A DNA stretch of 64,000 bases from Arthrobacter sp. Leaf137. Its GTDB lineage: Bacteria; Actinomycetota; Actinomycetes; Actinomycetales; Micrococcaceae. A program made the position numbers and the translations under genes. Positions 8,462 through 17,388 of the stretch are shown piece by piece (positions within the stretch are counted from its first letter, which is position 1; each line of letters starts with the position of its first letter). The stretch spans positions 186,001 to 250,000 of the forward strand of contig NZ_LMOI01000019.1 of NCBI RefSeq assembly GCF_001423525.1. The letters are read 5' to 3'. The notes under the pieces are model-generated. The model searched no databases and was not told where the DNA came from. It saw only the letters and a list, made by a program, of their open reading frames with translations.

Positions 8462-9415
8462 TCAGGCTTTGGGCTTGAGCCGGACGCGGACGGCGGCGCC
8501 GGCGCAGAGGATGACGGCCAGGCCGCCGATCACGGTGGTCCAGGTAATGGCTTCGCCCAGCAGGAGCGCCGCCCAGCAGGTGCTCAGCACGGGCTGGAGG
8601 AGCTGGATCTGGCTGACCTGCGCCATGGGGCCGATGGCCAGGCCGCGGTACCAGGCGAAGAAGCCGAGGAACATGCTGACCACCGCAAGGTAAGCGAACG
8701 CTGCCCACTGGGCGGGCGTGGCCGACGGCGGCTGGCGGGCGAGGTCGAACACGGCGAGTGCCAGCATGGGCGGGAATGCGAGGACCAGCGCCCAGGCGAT
8801 GGTCTGCCAGGAGCCCAGTTCGCGGGCCAGCAGGCCACCCTCGGCATACCCCACGGCGGCGCACACCACGGCGCCGAGCAGCAGGAGGTCCGCCCAGTGC
8901 AGGTGGCCGATCCCGCCCGATTGCAGGAACGCGAAGGCGAGGGCGGCCAGCGACCCGAGCGCCATGACTGCCCAGAAGGCTGCCCGGGGACGCTCCCGGG
9001 TCCGCAGGATGGCGGCCGTAGCCGTGGCGGCCGGGAGGAGGGCGATCACCACGGCACCGTGCCCGGCCGGAACGGCGGTGAGCGCGTAGGACGTCAGCAA
9101 CGGGAAGCCGACGACGACGCCCCCGGCCACCAGCGCCAGCCTCGCCCAGGTGCGTGGCTGCGGAAGCCTCTGCCGCGTGAGTGCCAGGGCTGCGGCTGCG
9201 AGGACTCCGGCGACGACTGCACGGCCGGATCCGATGAACAGCGGGGACAGGCCCGCCACCGCCATCCGGGTTAACGGGACCGTGAAGGAGAAGGCCGCGA
9301 CGCCAAGGAGTCCCCACCAGATGCCGGTGGACGTCCTGCTCGCGGCGGTCCCGTTGTGCCGGACGGGCAGTATCACTGGCTCCGGCAGGACAGTAGCGCT
9401 ACTATGTTCTCTCAT
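8462..9415 (-). CDS. DMT-superfamily (EamA) transporter
   Basis: A 317-residue membrane protein with about ten hydrophobic helices and two EamA repeats (first half starting at GIWWGLLGVAAFSFTVPLTR, second half starting near LLLLGAVVCAAVGYAEGG), typical of drug/metabolite exporters. The start is uncertain: the ATG at 9415 overlaps the ATG of the divergent MocR gene, which would require leaderless or overlapping transcripts. A GTG near 9376 is an alternative. Its pairing with a MocR regulator, which binds pyridoxal phosphate, suggests export of an amino acid, vitamin or amine, but the substrate cannot be read from sequence. Confidence 0.83.
   Translation of the reverse strand: MREHSSATVLPEPVILPVRHNGTAASRTSTGIWWGLLGVAAFSFTVPLTRMAVAGLSPLFIGSGRAVVAGVLAAAALALTRQRLPQPRTWARLALVAGGVVVGFPLLTSYALTAVPAGHGAVVIALLPAATATAAILRTRERPRAAFWAVMALGSLAALAFAFLQSGGIGHLHWADLLLLGAVVCAAVGYAEGGLLARELGSWQTIAWALVLAFPPMLALAVFDLARQPPSATPAQWAAFAYLAVVSMFLGFFAWYRGLAIGPMAQVSQIQLLQPVLSTCWAALLLGEAITWTTVIGGLAVILCAGAAVRVRLKPKA
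9392..9403. promoter_or_regulatory. 12-bp palindrome between DMT exporter and MocR genes
   Basis: AGTAGCGCTACT is a perfect 12-bp palindrome, 10 bp before the MocR ATG and inside the 5' end of the longest exporter reading frame. Its position suits an operator for MocR autoregulation and exporter control. MocR regulators often bind such divergent regions. Confidence 0.5.
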
Positions 9416-10820
9416 GAACAACGATAGCAGTTCGCGCATCGTCCTGGCACTCAGGACGTGGATCACCGCCGCCGCGCCAGGCGCGAAACTGCCGTCCACG
9501 CGCTCGCTGGTGGCGGAGTACCAGGCCAGCCCGGTGACGGTGCAGAAGGCGCTGCAGGCGTTGACGGCGCAGGGGCTGATCGAAAGCCGTCCCGGCGTGG
9601 GAACCTTCGTGCGGGCAGTCCGGACGGCGCGACCCGCGGACTACGGCTGGCAGACCGCGGCGCTGGGCTCGCCGTCGGCCGCGCTGCCGTCGTCGTCCAC
9701 CATGCGCACGGCTCCCAACGACGCCATCTGGTTCCACTCGGGCTACCCGGACCGTGAACTGCTGCCGGAACGCCTGGTGCGTGCTGCGCTGGCCCGGGCA
9801 GCCCGCGGTGACGCCGCGTTGTCCCGCCCGCCGGCCGCCGGGATGCCGGAGCTGCAGCAGTGGTTTGCCCATGAGCTCGGGGCGGCGACGCCGGTGGGCA
9901 TCACTCCCCCAACGCCGAGCGACGTGATCGTGCTGCCGGGAAGCCAGAGCGGTCTGAGCTCGATCTTCCGGGCGCTGGTGGGGGCCGGGCAGCCGCTGCT
10001 GATGGAGTCGCCCACGTATTGGGGTGCCATCCTGGCTGCCGCCCAGACGGGCGTGCGGGTGGTGCCGGTACCCAGCGGACCGGACGGGCCGGACCCGGTG
10101 GGACTGGCCAGGGCATTCGAGGAGACCGGGGCGCGGGCGTTCTACGCGCAGCCCAACTACGCTAACCCCAGCGGTGCACAGTGGGCACCCCCGCGGGGCG
10201 GCGAAGTCCTGGAGGTGGTGCGCGCACACGGGGCGTTCGTCATCGAGGACGACTGGGCCCATGACTTCGGCATCACCTCAACACCGGTGCCGCTGGCGAC
10301 GCAGGACGATTCCGGGCATGTCATCTACATCCGGTCGCTGACCAAGAGCGTGTCCACGTCGGTGCGGATTGCCGCGGTTGTTGCGCGGGGTCCGGCCCGG
10401 GAGCGGATCTTGGCGCACCGGGCGGCGGAGTCGATGTACGTCAGCGGGCTGCTGCAGGCCGCGGCGCTGGATGTGGTGACCCAGCCGGGCTGGCAGACCC
10501 ACCTGCGGAACCTGCGCCAGCAGCTGCAGTCCCGCCGGGACCTGCTGGTGACCAGCATCCGCCAGCACGTGCCGGACGCCCACATCGAGCTGCTGCCCAA
10601 GGGCGGGCTGAACCTCTGGCTGCGGATGCCCGACGGCACGGACCTGCCCCGGCTCACGCGCGACTGCGAGGACAACGGCGTCATCATCGCCGCCGGAACG
10701 GATTGGTTCCCGGCGGAGCCCGCTGGCCCGTTCGTCCGGCTCAACTACTCCGGCCCAAACCCGGCGGCGTATCCCCAAGGTGCCAAGGTGATCGGCGAGG
10801 CGCTGGCGCGGCAGGGTTGA
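9414..10820 (+). CDS. MocR/PdxR-type GntR regulator with aminotransferase domain
   Basis: A 468-residue chimeric regulator. Residues 1-70 form a GntR winged helix (STRSLVAEYQASPVTVQKAL, then GLIESRPGVGTFV). About 100-465 form a fold-type-I aminotransferase domain. The pyridoxal-phosphate lysine is expected in SLTKSVS, where the family motif S-x-S-K appears as R-S-L-T-K, and the aspartate that contacts the cofactor nitrogen is in VIEDDWAHDF. MocR proteins sense PLP or PLP-amino-acid adducts and regulate a neighbouring transporter or biosynthetic gene; here the divergent exporter is the likely target. The ATG at 9414 fixes the length; the long upstream frame is antisense to the exporter. Confidence 0.9.
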   Translation: MNNDSSSRIVLALRTWITAAAPGAKLPSTRSLVAEYQASPVTVQKALQALTAQGLIESRPGVGTFVRAVRTARPADYGWQTAALGSPSAALPSSSTMRTAPNDAIWFHSGYPDRELLPERLVRAALARAARGDAALSRPPAAGMPELQQWFAHELGAATPVGITPPTPSDVIVLPGSQSGLSSIFRALVGAGQPLLMESPTYWGAILAAAQTGVRVVPVPSGPDGPDPVGLARAFEETGARAFYAQPNYANPSGAQWAPPRGGEVLEVVRAHGAFVIEDDWAHDFGITSTPVPLATQDDSGHVIYIRSLTKSVSTSVRIAAVVARGPARERILAHRAAESMYVSGLLQAAALDVVTQPGWQTHLRNLRQQLQSRRDLLVTSIRQHVPDAHIELLPKGGLNLWLRMPDGTDLPRLTRDCEDNGVIIAAGTDWFPAEPAGPFVRLNYSGPNPAAYPQGAKVIGEALARQG

Positions 10821-10838
10821 GCGCCACCGAAACGGTGT

Positions 10839-11660
10839 TTAGGCGGGCTTGACCAGTTCCTCGCTCTTGTCCCACAGCTCGCGGGCCAGGACGGCGTCGT
10901 AGGCCTGCTTGTTGGCCTTGGCCAGCGCACGCTTGGCGTAGTAGGCGCCGGAGATCCAGTCGGTGCCGGCGGTGCCGTTGATGAGCCACAGCATGGTGTC
11001 GGCGCCCTGGTCCGGGGTGAGCATGAACCGGTTCAGGATGGTCTTGTACGCGTGCCGCATCGGACTTGCCGACTCCGCCGCGAAGTTGGTGCGGACCACG
11101 CCCGGGTGGAAGGCCGCCGTCGTAATTCCGCGCTCGTGGAAGCGGCGGTGCAGCTCGGACGTGAAGAGGATGTTGGCGAGCTTGCCGGTGCCGTAAGCGC
11201 GGTTGACGGAGTAGCTGTGCTCGGAGGTGAGGTCGAAGAGGTCCAGCTTGCCGAAGCCGTTGGCGGCGCTGGAGGTATTGATGACCTTGGCGTTGCTGGC
11301 CGACAGGGTGTCCAGCAGCAGTGTGGTGAGCAGGAACGGTGCCAAGTGGTTGATCTGGAACGTGGCTTCGTTGCCGTCCACGGTCAGGGTGCGCTTGCCC
11401 ATGATGCCGCCGGCGTTGTTGGCCAGGACGTCGATGCGCGGGTAGTCGGACTTCAGCTGCGCCGCGAGGGTGCGGACCTGTGCGAGGTCGGCGAAGTCGG
11501 TAACGAAGTAGTCGGCGTCGATCTCCTTGGCCAGCGCCCGGGTCTTCTCGGCGGAACGCCCCACGACCACCACCCGGTCGCCGCCCTTGGCCAGGGTCCG
11601 GGCGGCTGCTGCGCCGATGCCGTCGCTGGCGCCGGTGATCACAATGGTGCGTTGGGTCAA
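10839..11660 (-). CDS. SDR-family NAD(P)-dependent oxidoreductase
   Basis: A 273-residue short-chain dehydrogenase. The TTG at 11660 has AAAGGA six bases upstream; a form starting at 11720 has an atypical N-terminus. The cofactor motif TGASDGIG starts by residue 8, NNAGG marks the next strand, and the catalytic tetrad is represented by the conserved serines (TSSAANG) and YGTGK. A basic residue in VVGRSAEKT after the second strand favours NADP(H). The sequence resembles the retinol-dehydrogenase/protochlorophyllide-reductase-like branch of SDRs, whose bacterial substrates are mostly unknown. It stands alone between the MocR gene and the gluconate module. Confidence 0.85.
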   Translation of the reverse strand: MTQRTIVITGASDGIGAAAARTLAKGGDRVVVVGRSAEKTRALAKEIDADYFVTDFADLAQVRTLAAQLKSDYPRIDVLANNAGGIMGKRTLTVDGNEATFQINHLAPFLLTTLLLDTLSASNAKVINTSSAANGFGKLDLFDLTSEHSYSVNRAYGTGKLANILFTSELHRRFHERGITTAAFHPGVVRTNFAAESASPMRHAYKTILNRFMLTPDQGADTMLWLINGTAGTDWISGAYYAKRALAKANKQAYDAVLARELWDKSEELVKPA

Positions 11661-11792
11661 GGGGTGTCCTTTGCTCGAAGCGGCAGCGCCCTGTCCTTTG
11701 TGGATCGAACAAGCGCACATAGGAGGAACAACGACGGCGGGGCGGCCGGTGTTCCCACCAGCCGCCCAGCCGCCGCGGAAGTTGGGCGTACG

Positions 11793-13196
11793 CTAGCCCG
11801 CCAGCCCGGCCACCAGGAAGATGGCCGCGGCGATGGCGAAGCCCATGACACCGATCAGGGTTTCCATCACGGTCCAGGTCTTCAGCGTGGTTTTGACGTC
11901 CATGCCGAAGAAACGGCCCACCAGCCAGAAGCCGGAGTCGTTCACGTGCGAGACCACCACTGAACCGGCGGCCACGGCAATGACCATGGCGGCCACCTGC
12001 ATGCCGTTCAGCCCGCCGGCGGCCACGGCCGGAGCAATCAGGCCCGCCGTGGTGGTGAGTGCCACGGTGGCGGAACCCTGCGCGATGCGGAGGATGGCGG
12101 AGATCAGGAAGCCGGCCATGATGAGCGGGATGCCCAAGCCGCCCAGGACATCGGCCAGGGCCTTGCCAATGCCGGAGGTGCGCAGCACGCCGCCGAACAT
12201 ACCGCCGGCACCGGTGATCAGGATGACGGAGCAGACGGGCCCGAGCGAGGACTCCAGCAGCTTCTCCAGTGCACCGGCGTCCTTGCCGCGGCGGGCGCCG
12301 AGGACGAACAGGGCCACGAGCACGGCGATCAACAGGGCCACCGGGGTTTCACCGAGGGTGCGCAGGACCTGGAACCACTGCTGGTCCTTGGTGCCCTCGG
12401 CCAGTACGCCGGAGGAGGCCAGGGTGTTCAGGCCGGTGTTGACGAAGATCAGGACCAGCGGCAGGAGCAGCAGGCCGATAATGGTGCGGAAGCGCGGCGG
12501 GTGGGACTCTGCTTCAGCGGAGGCGTGGCCCAGGATTTCCGGCACCGGCAGGACCAGCTTCTTGCCGGTGTACAGGCCGTAGAGGTAGGTGGTGACGTAC
12601 CAGGTGGGGATGGCGACGATCAGGCCGGCGATGGTCACCAGTCCGATGTTGGCTTCGAAGAACGCGGCAGCGGAAACCGGGCCCGGGTGCGGCGGCAGGA
12701 AGATGTGCATCACGGAGAACGCACCGGCGGCAGGCAGGCCGTAGCGGAGTACGCCGCCGCCCAGGCGGTGGGCCACAGCGAAGACCACAGGCAGCATGAC
12801 CACGAGGCCGGCGTCGAAGAAGATGGGGAAGCCGAAGATCAGGGAGGCGAGGCCCAGCGCGAAGGGGGCGCGCTTTTCGCCGAAGATGCCGATCAAGTAG
12901 TCGGCCAGGACCTTGGCGCCGCCGCTGGTTTCGACGATGCGTCCCAGCATGGCGCCGAGACCCACCAGAAGCGCTACCGTACCCAGCGTGGTGCCAAACC
13001 CGTCAATGAGGACCGGCACCACCTTGTTGGCGGGGATGCCGGTGGCGAACGCCGTGGCCAGGCTGACGAGGATCAGGGCGATCAGGGCGTGCACGCGCAG
13101 CTTGATGATCAGGAACAGCAGGACGAGGATCGCGGCTGCGGCGATGAGCAGCAGGGGGCCTGCTCCCAGCGTCTGGGTCCATCCTTCGATGGTCAT
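11793..13196 (-). CDS. gntP: Gluconate:H+ symporter, GntP family
   Basis: A 467-residue membrane permease of the GntP family, which imports gluconate and related hexonates by proton symport. It has about 12-14 hydrophobic segments, with family stretches such as FGFPIFFDAGLVVMLPVVF and LPPHPGPVSAA in the middle, and RIAQGSATVALTTTAG and VVSHVNDSGFW late in the protein. AAAGGAG precedes the ATG at 13196. It lies 45 bp downstream of the gluconokinase gene on the same strand, so the two are almost certainly co-transcribed. The kinase and the divergent FadR-type regulator support gluconate rather than another GntP substrate. Confidence 0.92.
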   Translation of the reverse strand: MTIEGWTQTLGAGPLLLIAAAAILVLLFLIIKLRVHALIALILVSLATAFATGIPANKVVPVLIDGFGTTLGTVALLVGLGAMLGRIVETSGGAKVLADYLIGIFGEKRAPFALGLASLIFGFPIFFDAGLVVMLPVVFAVAHRLGGGVLRYGLPAAGAFSVMHIFLPPHPGPVSAAAFFEANIGLVTIAGLIVAIPTWYVTTYLYGLYTGKKLVLPVPEILGHASAEAESHPPRFRTIIGLLLLPLVLIFVNTGLNTLASSGVLAEGTKDQQWFQVLRTLGETPVALLIAVLVALFVLGARRGKDAGALEKLLESSLGPVCSVILITGAGGMFGGVLRTSGIGKALADVLGGLGIPLIMAGFLISAILRIAQGSATVALTTTAGLIAPAVAAGGLNGMQVAAMVIAVAAGSVVVSHVNDSGFWLVGRFFGMDVKTTLKTWTVMETLIGVMGFAIAAAIFLVAGLAG

Positions 13197-13241
13197 GGTT
13201 CTCCTTTGAAACAGTACTTCTGGTTGGGGATTCGGGGGTGC

Positions 13242-13787
13242 TTAGGAAGCGCGGGGCGCCTGGTCCGCGTCGAGGCCAAGAGCTTGGACGACGTCGGCGA
13301 CCAGTTCCTCCGGTGAGCGCGAGATGTCGAGGCGGAGGCTGCCGGCGTCGAGCTCTTCCTGGCTCAGTGGCTCCAGCGTGGCCAGCTGGCTGGGCAGCAA
13401 GGTCGGCGGCATGAAGTGGCCTTCGCGGCCCTGCATGCGCTGGCCGATCAGGTCTGCTCCGCCGTCGAGGTGCAGGAAGACCACGCGGCCCCCGGCTTCG
13501 GACAGGAGCCGGCGGTAGCTCTGCTTCAGGGCCGAGCAGGTGAGGACGGTGCTCAGGCCGTCCCGGGACTTGCCGGTCATCCAGTCCCGGATCTCGCCAA
13601 GCCAGGGCCAGCGGTCGTCGTCCTGGAGGGGAATGCCCTGGCTCATCTTGGCGATGTTGGCGGCCGGGTGGAACTCGTCCGCCTCGGCGCAGGCCCATCC
13701 CAGCGTGCGGGAAAGGGCTGCGGCGAGGGTGGATTTGCCGGACCCGGCAACGCCCATCACCACGAGGTGCGTGGGTGGATACTGCAT
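13242..13787 (-). CDS. gntK: Gluconokinase
   Basis: Phosphorylates D-gluconate to 6-phosphogluconate, entering the pentose phosphate or Entner-Doudoroff pathway. 181 residues, the usual length of the small P-loop GntK family. The P-loop GVAGSGKST lies at about residue 12, EADEFHPAANIAKM follows (substrate and metal site), then PLQDDDRWPWL, SALKQSYR and the lid-like GREGHFMPPTLLPSQ. I chose the ATG at 13787 with GGAGG upstream rather than the 29-residue longer frame, which runs into the operator region. First gene of a two-gene operon with gntP, and divergent from its probable regulator. Confidence 0.93.
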   Translation of the reverse strand: MQYPPTHLVVMGVAGSGKSTLAAALSRTLGWACAEADEFHPAANIAKMSQGIPLQDDDRWPWLGEIRDWMTGKSRDGLSTVLTCSALKQSYRRLLSEAGGRVVFLHLDGGADLIGQRMQGREGHFMPPTLLPSQLATLEPLSQEELDAGSLRLDISRSPEELVADVVQALGLDADQAPRAS

Positions 13788-13864
13788 GTTTGTACCTCCG
13801 GAGAAGACGTCGTTGGCTTTCGAAGAAGCTCCCTGCGGTGCCCAGTTGGCGTGGGCTACGCCAT

Positions 13865-13921
13865 AAGGTATCACCTTTCAGAGCTATAAATACTATCTTT
13901 CAGTGTCACAAGTCATACCTT
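13865..13921. promoter_or_regulatory. Divergent gnt control region with inverted GGTAT/ATACC elements
   Basis: Between gntK and the FadR-type regulator lie AAGGTAT (13865-13871) and its inverted copy ATACCTT (13915-13921), within GGTATCA...TCATACC. A direct repeat CTTTCAG occurs between them. This AT-richer stretch is the only one in the 190-bp divergent gap. It plausibly holds two operator sites and the gntKP promoter. Confidence 0.5.
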
Positions 13922-13977
13922 TGCGCGTTTCACCGCTATTCTGGAGGTGCGCTGCGGCGCGGAGAGAGGCGGCAGGA

Positions 13978-14712
13978 ATGTCAACGGCGACAGTTGAAGA
14001 GACGGATGACGCGCACGACGGCGGGACATCCGTAGCAATGCATGAGCGCGTCCTCGAGGCGGTGGGCATAGCCATAGCGTCCGCCAAGCTTCCGCCGGGC
14101 AGCCGGCTCACCCTGGAAGGGCTGCAGCAGGAGTACAGGATTTCGCGGACGGTTGCCCGGGACACCATGAAGGTGCTCGAGTCTATGAACCTGGTGTACT
14201 CGCGGCGCCGGGTGGGGATCGTGGTGCAGGAGCGTCAGCACTGGAATGTCTTCGATCCCAAGCTGGTGCGGTGGCGACTCGCCTCGGACCGCCGCGAGGT
14301 CCAGTACAGCAGCCTGACGGAGCTGCGCATCGCCGTCGAGCCCATAGCCGCCGCCGGCGCAGCGCGGCGGGCCAGTGCCGACGAACGCGCCCAACTCCTG
14401 GCCCTTGCCGGCGACCTCCGGCGGCTGGGTGAGGCCGGCGACCTGCAGAATTTCCTGGCGGTGGACATCGAATTCCACCAGCTCCTGCTGCGCAGCTGCG
14501 GCAACGAAATGTTCCGGGCACTCGAAGGCATGGTGGCGGAGGTCCTGACCAGCCGCACCCAGCAGGGGCTCATGCCGTTCAAGCCCCGCAACGAGGCCCT
14601 GCAGGCGCATGAGGATGTGGCAGCTGCCGTGGCGGGCGGCGATACCGCTACCGCTGAGCGCGCCATGCACCACATCCTCGATGAGGTCCGCGAGGCCATG
14701 GGGCTACGTTGA
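13978..14712 (+). CDS. gntR: FadR-subfamily GntR regulator, probable gluconate repressor
   Basis: A 244-residue regulator: N-terminal winged helix (about residues 20-85, with LQQEYRISRTVARDTMKVL as the DNA-reading part) and a C-terminal all-helical FCD ligand domain, whose metal-binding pattern is seen in D-x-x-FH (DIEFHQLLL) and HEDVAAAVAGGD. Such regulators leave DNA when they bind a sugar acid such as gluconate. It is transcribed divergently from gntK-gntP across a region with inverted repeats, which strongly suggests it represses that operon. The ATG at 13978 is preceded by GAGAGG; an upstream in-frame ATG at 13903 would sit inside the operator. Confidence 0.85.
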   Translation: MSTATVEETDDAHDGGTSVAMHERVLEAVGIAIASAKLPPGSRLTLEGLQQEYRISRTVARDTMKVLESMNLVYSRRRVGIVVQERQHWNVFDPKLVRWRLASDRREVQYSSLTELRIAVEPIAAAGAARRASADERAQLLALAGDLRRLGEAGDLQNFLAVDIEFHQLLLRSCGNEMFRALEGMVAEVLTSRTQQGLMPFKPRNEALQAHEDVAAAVAGGDTATAERAMHHILDEVREAMGLR

Positions 14713-14717
14713 GACCC

Positions 14718-15203
14718 ATGAAAACGGGTTGGGGGATCCTGGGAACACTCGCTGCGGCCATGGCGGGGGTACTCCCCCTGACCGGCTGCATGACGTATTC
14801 ATGCTCCACCATTGGCTACAGCAATACCGTGACCGTGGCCCTTGAGGGGAACGTTGCCGGCGTCGGCGAGGTTCGGCTGTGCGACGAATACACGTGCTCC
14901 CGGCTTGCACCGGAATTGGGCGCCCCGGCCCCGTCGCGCACCATCGAGCCCACGTTTTCGCCCGACACGGAGGCACCCGCCCCTGTCACCTCTGCGCCGT
15001 ACTTCGCCACGAAAACCGACAATGCGGTTTGGGAGGTCAACGTGGACATGCGCGCTCCCCGGAACGCCACGGTCAGTGCCCTGACGGTAGACGGAACGGT
15101 GCTGGCCTCGCAGAACGTCGAGCTGACGTGGACACGGGTGGGCGGCTCGGAGCAGTGCGGCGGGCCGATGAGGGCATCGCCCATTCAACTCCGCGTTCCC
15201 TGA
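14718..15203 (+). CDS. Small lipoprotein of unknown function
   Basis: A 161-residue predicted lipoprotein. The N-terminus has a short basic start (MKTGWG), a hydrophobic helix and a lipobox LTGC at about residue 20-23, so the mature protein should be lipid-anchored outside the membrane. The mature part is mostly beta-like, with paired cysteines (for example CDEYTC) that may form disulphides. It starts five bases after the gntR stop, so it may be carried on the gntR transcript, but nothing suggests a role in gluconate use. No family recognised. Confidence 0.75.
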   Translation: MKTGWGILGTLAAAMAGVLPLTGCMTYSCSTIGYSNTVTVALEGNVAGVGEVRLCDEYTCSRLAPELGAPAPSRTIEPTFSPDTEAPAPVTSAPYFATKTDNAVWEVNVDMRAPRNATVSALTVDGTVLASQNVELTWTRVGGSEQCGGPMRASPIQLRVP

Positions 15204-15214
15204 CTCCGGACCAG

Positions 15215-15253
15215 CGACGGCGGGGCCCGGCAACCGTGCCGGGTCCCGCCGTC
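15215..15253 (+). terminator. Strong GC-rich hairpin terminator
   Basis: Near-perfect inverted repeat, GACGGCGGGGCCCGGCA against TGCCGGGTCCCGCCGTC, with a short loop, 11 bp beyond the lipoprotein stop. It has no T-run. The outer stem shares the GACGGCGG/CCGCCGTC sequence found at other transcript ends in this window. Confidence 0.75.
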
Positions 15254-15307
15254 GTACGTCCTGGAGGTGGGCCCTACTGGTGTGAGCCCTGATGACGTGA
15301 GCGTGGC

Positions 15308-15469
15308 CTACATGCGCAGTGATGCGTAGGGCTCACTGGGGAGGTTTCCTGCCGACCATGGCGATCCGGAGCGGATGTCCGGGGTGTGTCCACGGCCGTC
15401 AGCCAGGATGGTGCAGATGGTTGCGATGAGAACCCAAAGAACGAAAAGCAGGAGGCCGAGCAGTTCCAT
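15308..15469 (-). CDS. 53-residue single-pass membrane protein
   Basis: Small ORF from the ATG at 15469. Residues 1-20 are a hydrophobic helix (MELLGLLLFVLWVLIATIC) followed by a polar tail of about 30 residues. A weak AGAAAG lies upstream. Longer in-frame sequence to 15562 is of unusual composition and overlaps the divergent SARP gene's promoter. It is divergent from that regulator. The function is unknown; a membrane microprotein is plausible. Confidence 0.45.
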   Translation of the reverse strand: MELLGLLLFVLWVLIATICTILADGRGHTPDIRSGSPWSAGNLPSEPYASLRM

Positions 15470-15576
15470 GGTTGGTGCTTTCTGGTGAGTGTGCGGATGG
15501 GGCGATTTCAGTGTGTTCGGCGGGCGTGTGAGCAACCGTGTGACGGCCGCTGACGCCGCCAACCCCGCGGCGTACC

Positions 15577-17388
15577 ATGAGCCCTATGGCCGAGAACTGG
15601 ATTCGGCTCCTCGGTCCGCCCACGATCGAGTCCCCCGGCACCACTCCCCCGCAACCCCGCGGCCGCAAGGCCTGGGCGTTGCTGGCCTACCTTGCGCTGC
15701 AGGCCGATGGCACCGGCCGGTCCCGCACTGCTGCCCTGCTGTTTCCGGATGCGGCGGACCCGCTGGGCGCGTTGCGCTGGAACCTGTCGGAGCTGCGGCG
15801 GGCCCTTGACGGCGTGACCGTGGCGGGCGATCCCCTGCGGCTGGACCTGCTGCCGCCGTGGCGCTGCGATGCACTGGACGCGATGGACCCGGCCGCCGGT
15901 CCGGGCACGGACCCGCGCCGCTTCACCGGGCAGTTGCTGGAGGGCCTGGCCTTCGCGGATTCCCCGGTGTTCGATTCCTGGCTGGCGGACCAGCGCTACC
16001 GCCTGGACAACGTGGTCCAGTCGCTGCTGTACGAGGCTGCATTGGCGGCGCTGGCATCGGGCGCCGCGGGCGAGGCTGCGGAACTGGCAACCCTGGCCCT
16101 GGAGCGGGATCCCTTCCATGCGGACTGCAACGCCGTCCTGGTGAAGGCGCTCATTGCCGCGGGCGAGTACCGCAAGGCCCGTGCGCACGCCGTCCACTGC
16201 GGCAACCTGTACCGGCAGGAGCTCGGACTGCCGCTGCCGGCGGAGGTCCGCCGTGCGTTGTTCGACGCGGATCCGGAGCCCGATCCCGGCACCCCGGCCA
16301 CTGCGGCAACCGTACGGTCCTACCTGGATGCGGGCGGGGCGTCGCTGTGGGCCGGGTCCGTGGACCGGGGGCTGGAGCAGCTGCGGCTTGCGGTCAGTCT
16401 GGCGCAGCATACGGGCAACAGCCACCTCGTGGCCGAGTCGCTGGTGACGCTGTCCGGGGCGCTGATCCACCAGGCGGGCGGCCGGGGCGCCGAGGTGGCG
16501 GACCTCCTGCACCGGGCGCTCCAGGCGGAGGGGCCCGACGGCGCCTCCCGGACCGCCGCTGCGGCCTACCGCGAGCTGGGCTACCTGTCCGTTCAGCGGG
16601 GCGTGCCGGACCGGGCCGCCGGGTGGCTGGACCAGGCGATGCAGGCGGCGGGCGGCTTTCCCGACGAACAGGCGCGGATCCTGGCCATCCAGGGCATGCT
16701 GGCCTCGGACACTGCGCGGTACGGGGCAGCCTCAGCGGCTCTTACGGAGTCCGGGAATCTTGCCAAAGCAGTGGGCAACCGGCGGCAGCAGGCGTTCAGT
16801 GCGGCCCTTCTGGGTCGGGTGCACCTGCTCCGCGGCGAACTGGACCTTGCGGGGGCTGTCCTGGACCGGGCCCTGGCCTGGATCGCGGAGGAGCACTGGA
16901 CGGCGTTCGAGCCGTTCGTCGCGGGGGTCCGCGGGGAAACGTACCTTGCCGCCGGGGAGATGGAGCAGGCGGCCGCATTTATCGACCGGGCCTGGGTAAT
17001 GGCGGAGCTGGCGGGCGACCACTGTTACATGGCCCTGGCGGCCGGGGCCGAAGCACGGCTGTTCGCAAAGCACGGCGACCTCGCAGCTGCTGAACACTGG
17101 ATCGACCGTGGCCTGGAGCCAAAGCCCTGGTACCTCTGGTATTCGGCAAAGCTGCTGGACACGGCCGCGGAAGTCGCCATCGCCATCCGGTCACCCCGCG
17201 CCGCCGGCTTCGTGGACCGGCTGGGCGAGTTGGCCAGCCGCAGCGGGATGCGGGAGTTCGTGGTGCGCGGCCAGTCCCACCGTGCCCTGCTCGGGGACGA
17301 AACCGCCGCGGAGGCCGTCCCCTGGCTGGCCAGGGAAATCGACAACCCTGCCCTGACGGCGTTCCTGGCGGAGCGGCACCGGCGTTGA
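15577..17388 (+). CDS. SARP/BTAD-type transcriptional regulator with TPR array
   Basis: A 603-residue protein. Residues ~5-95 form an OmpR-like winged helix (RLLGPP, then RGRKAWALLAYLALQ and RWNLSELRRAL). About 100-240 form a bacterial transcriptional activator domain, ending in ELGLPLPAEVRRAL. The remaining ~350 residues are Ala/Leu/Gly-rich helical repeats resembling TPRs. SARP-like proteins activate transcription of secondary-metabolite or stress genes by contacting RNA polymerase. There is no NB-ARC ATPase between the domains, unlike AfsR. No biosynthetic cluster lies next to it, so its targets are unknown. An alternative start at 15586 would remove three residues. Confidence 0.82.
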   Translation: MSPMAENWIRLLGPPTIESPGTTPPQPRGRKAWALLAYLALQADGTGRSRTAALLFPDAADPLGALRWNLSELRRALDGVTVAGDPLRLDLLPPWRCDALDAMDPAAGPGTDPRRFTGQLLEGLAFADSPVFDSWLADQRYRLDNVVQSLLYEAALAALASGAAGEAAELATLALERDPFHADCNAVLVKALIAAGEYRKARAHAVHCGNLYRQELGLPLPAEVRRALFDADPEPDPGTPATAATVRSYLDAGGASLWAGSVDRGLEQLRLAVSLAQHTGNSHLVAESLVTLSGALIHQAGGRGAEVADLLHRALQAEGPDGASRTAAAAYRELGYLSVQRGVPDRAAGWLDQAMQAAGGFPDEQARILAIQGMLASDTARYGAASAALTESGNLAKAVGNRRQQAFSAALLGRVHLLRGELDLAGAVLDRALAWIAEEHWTAFEPFVAGVRGETYLAAGEMEQAAAFIDRAWVMAELAGDHCYMALAAGAEARLFAKHGDLAAAEHWIDRGLEPKPWYLWYSAKLLDTAAEVAIAIRSPRAAGFVDRLGELASRSGMREFVVRGQSHRALLGDETAAEAVPWLAREIDNPALTAFLAERHRR

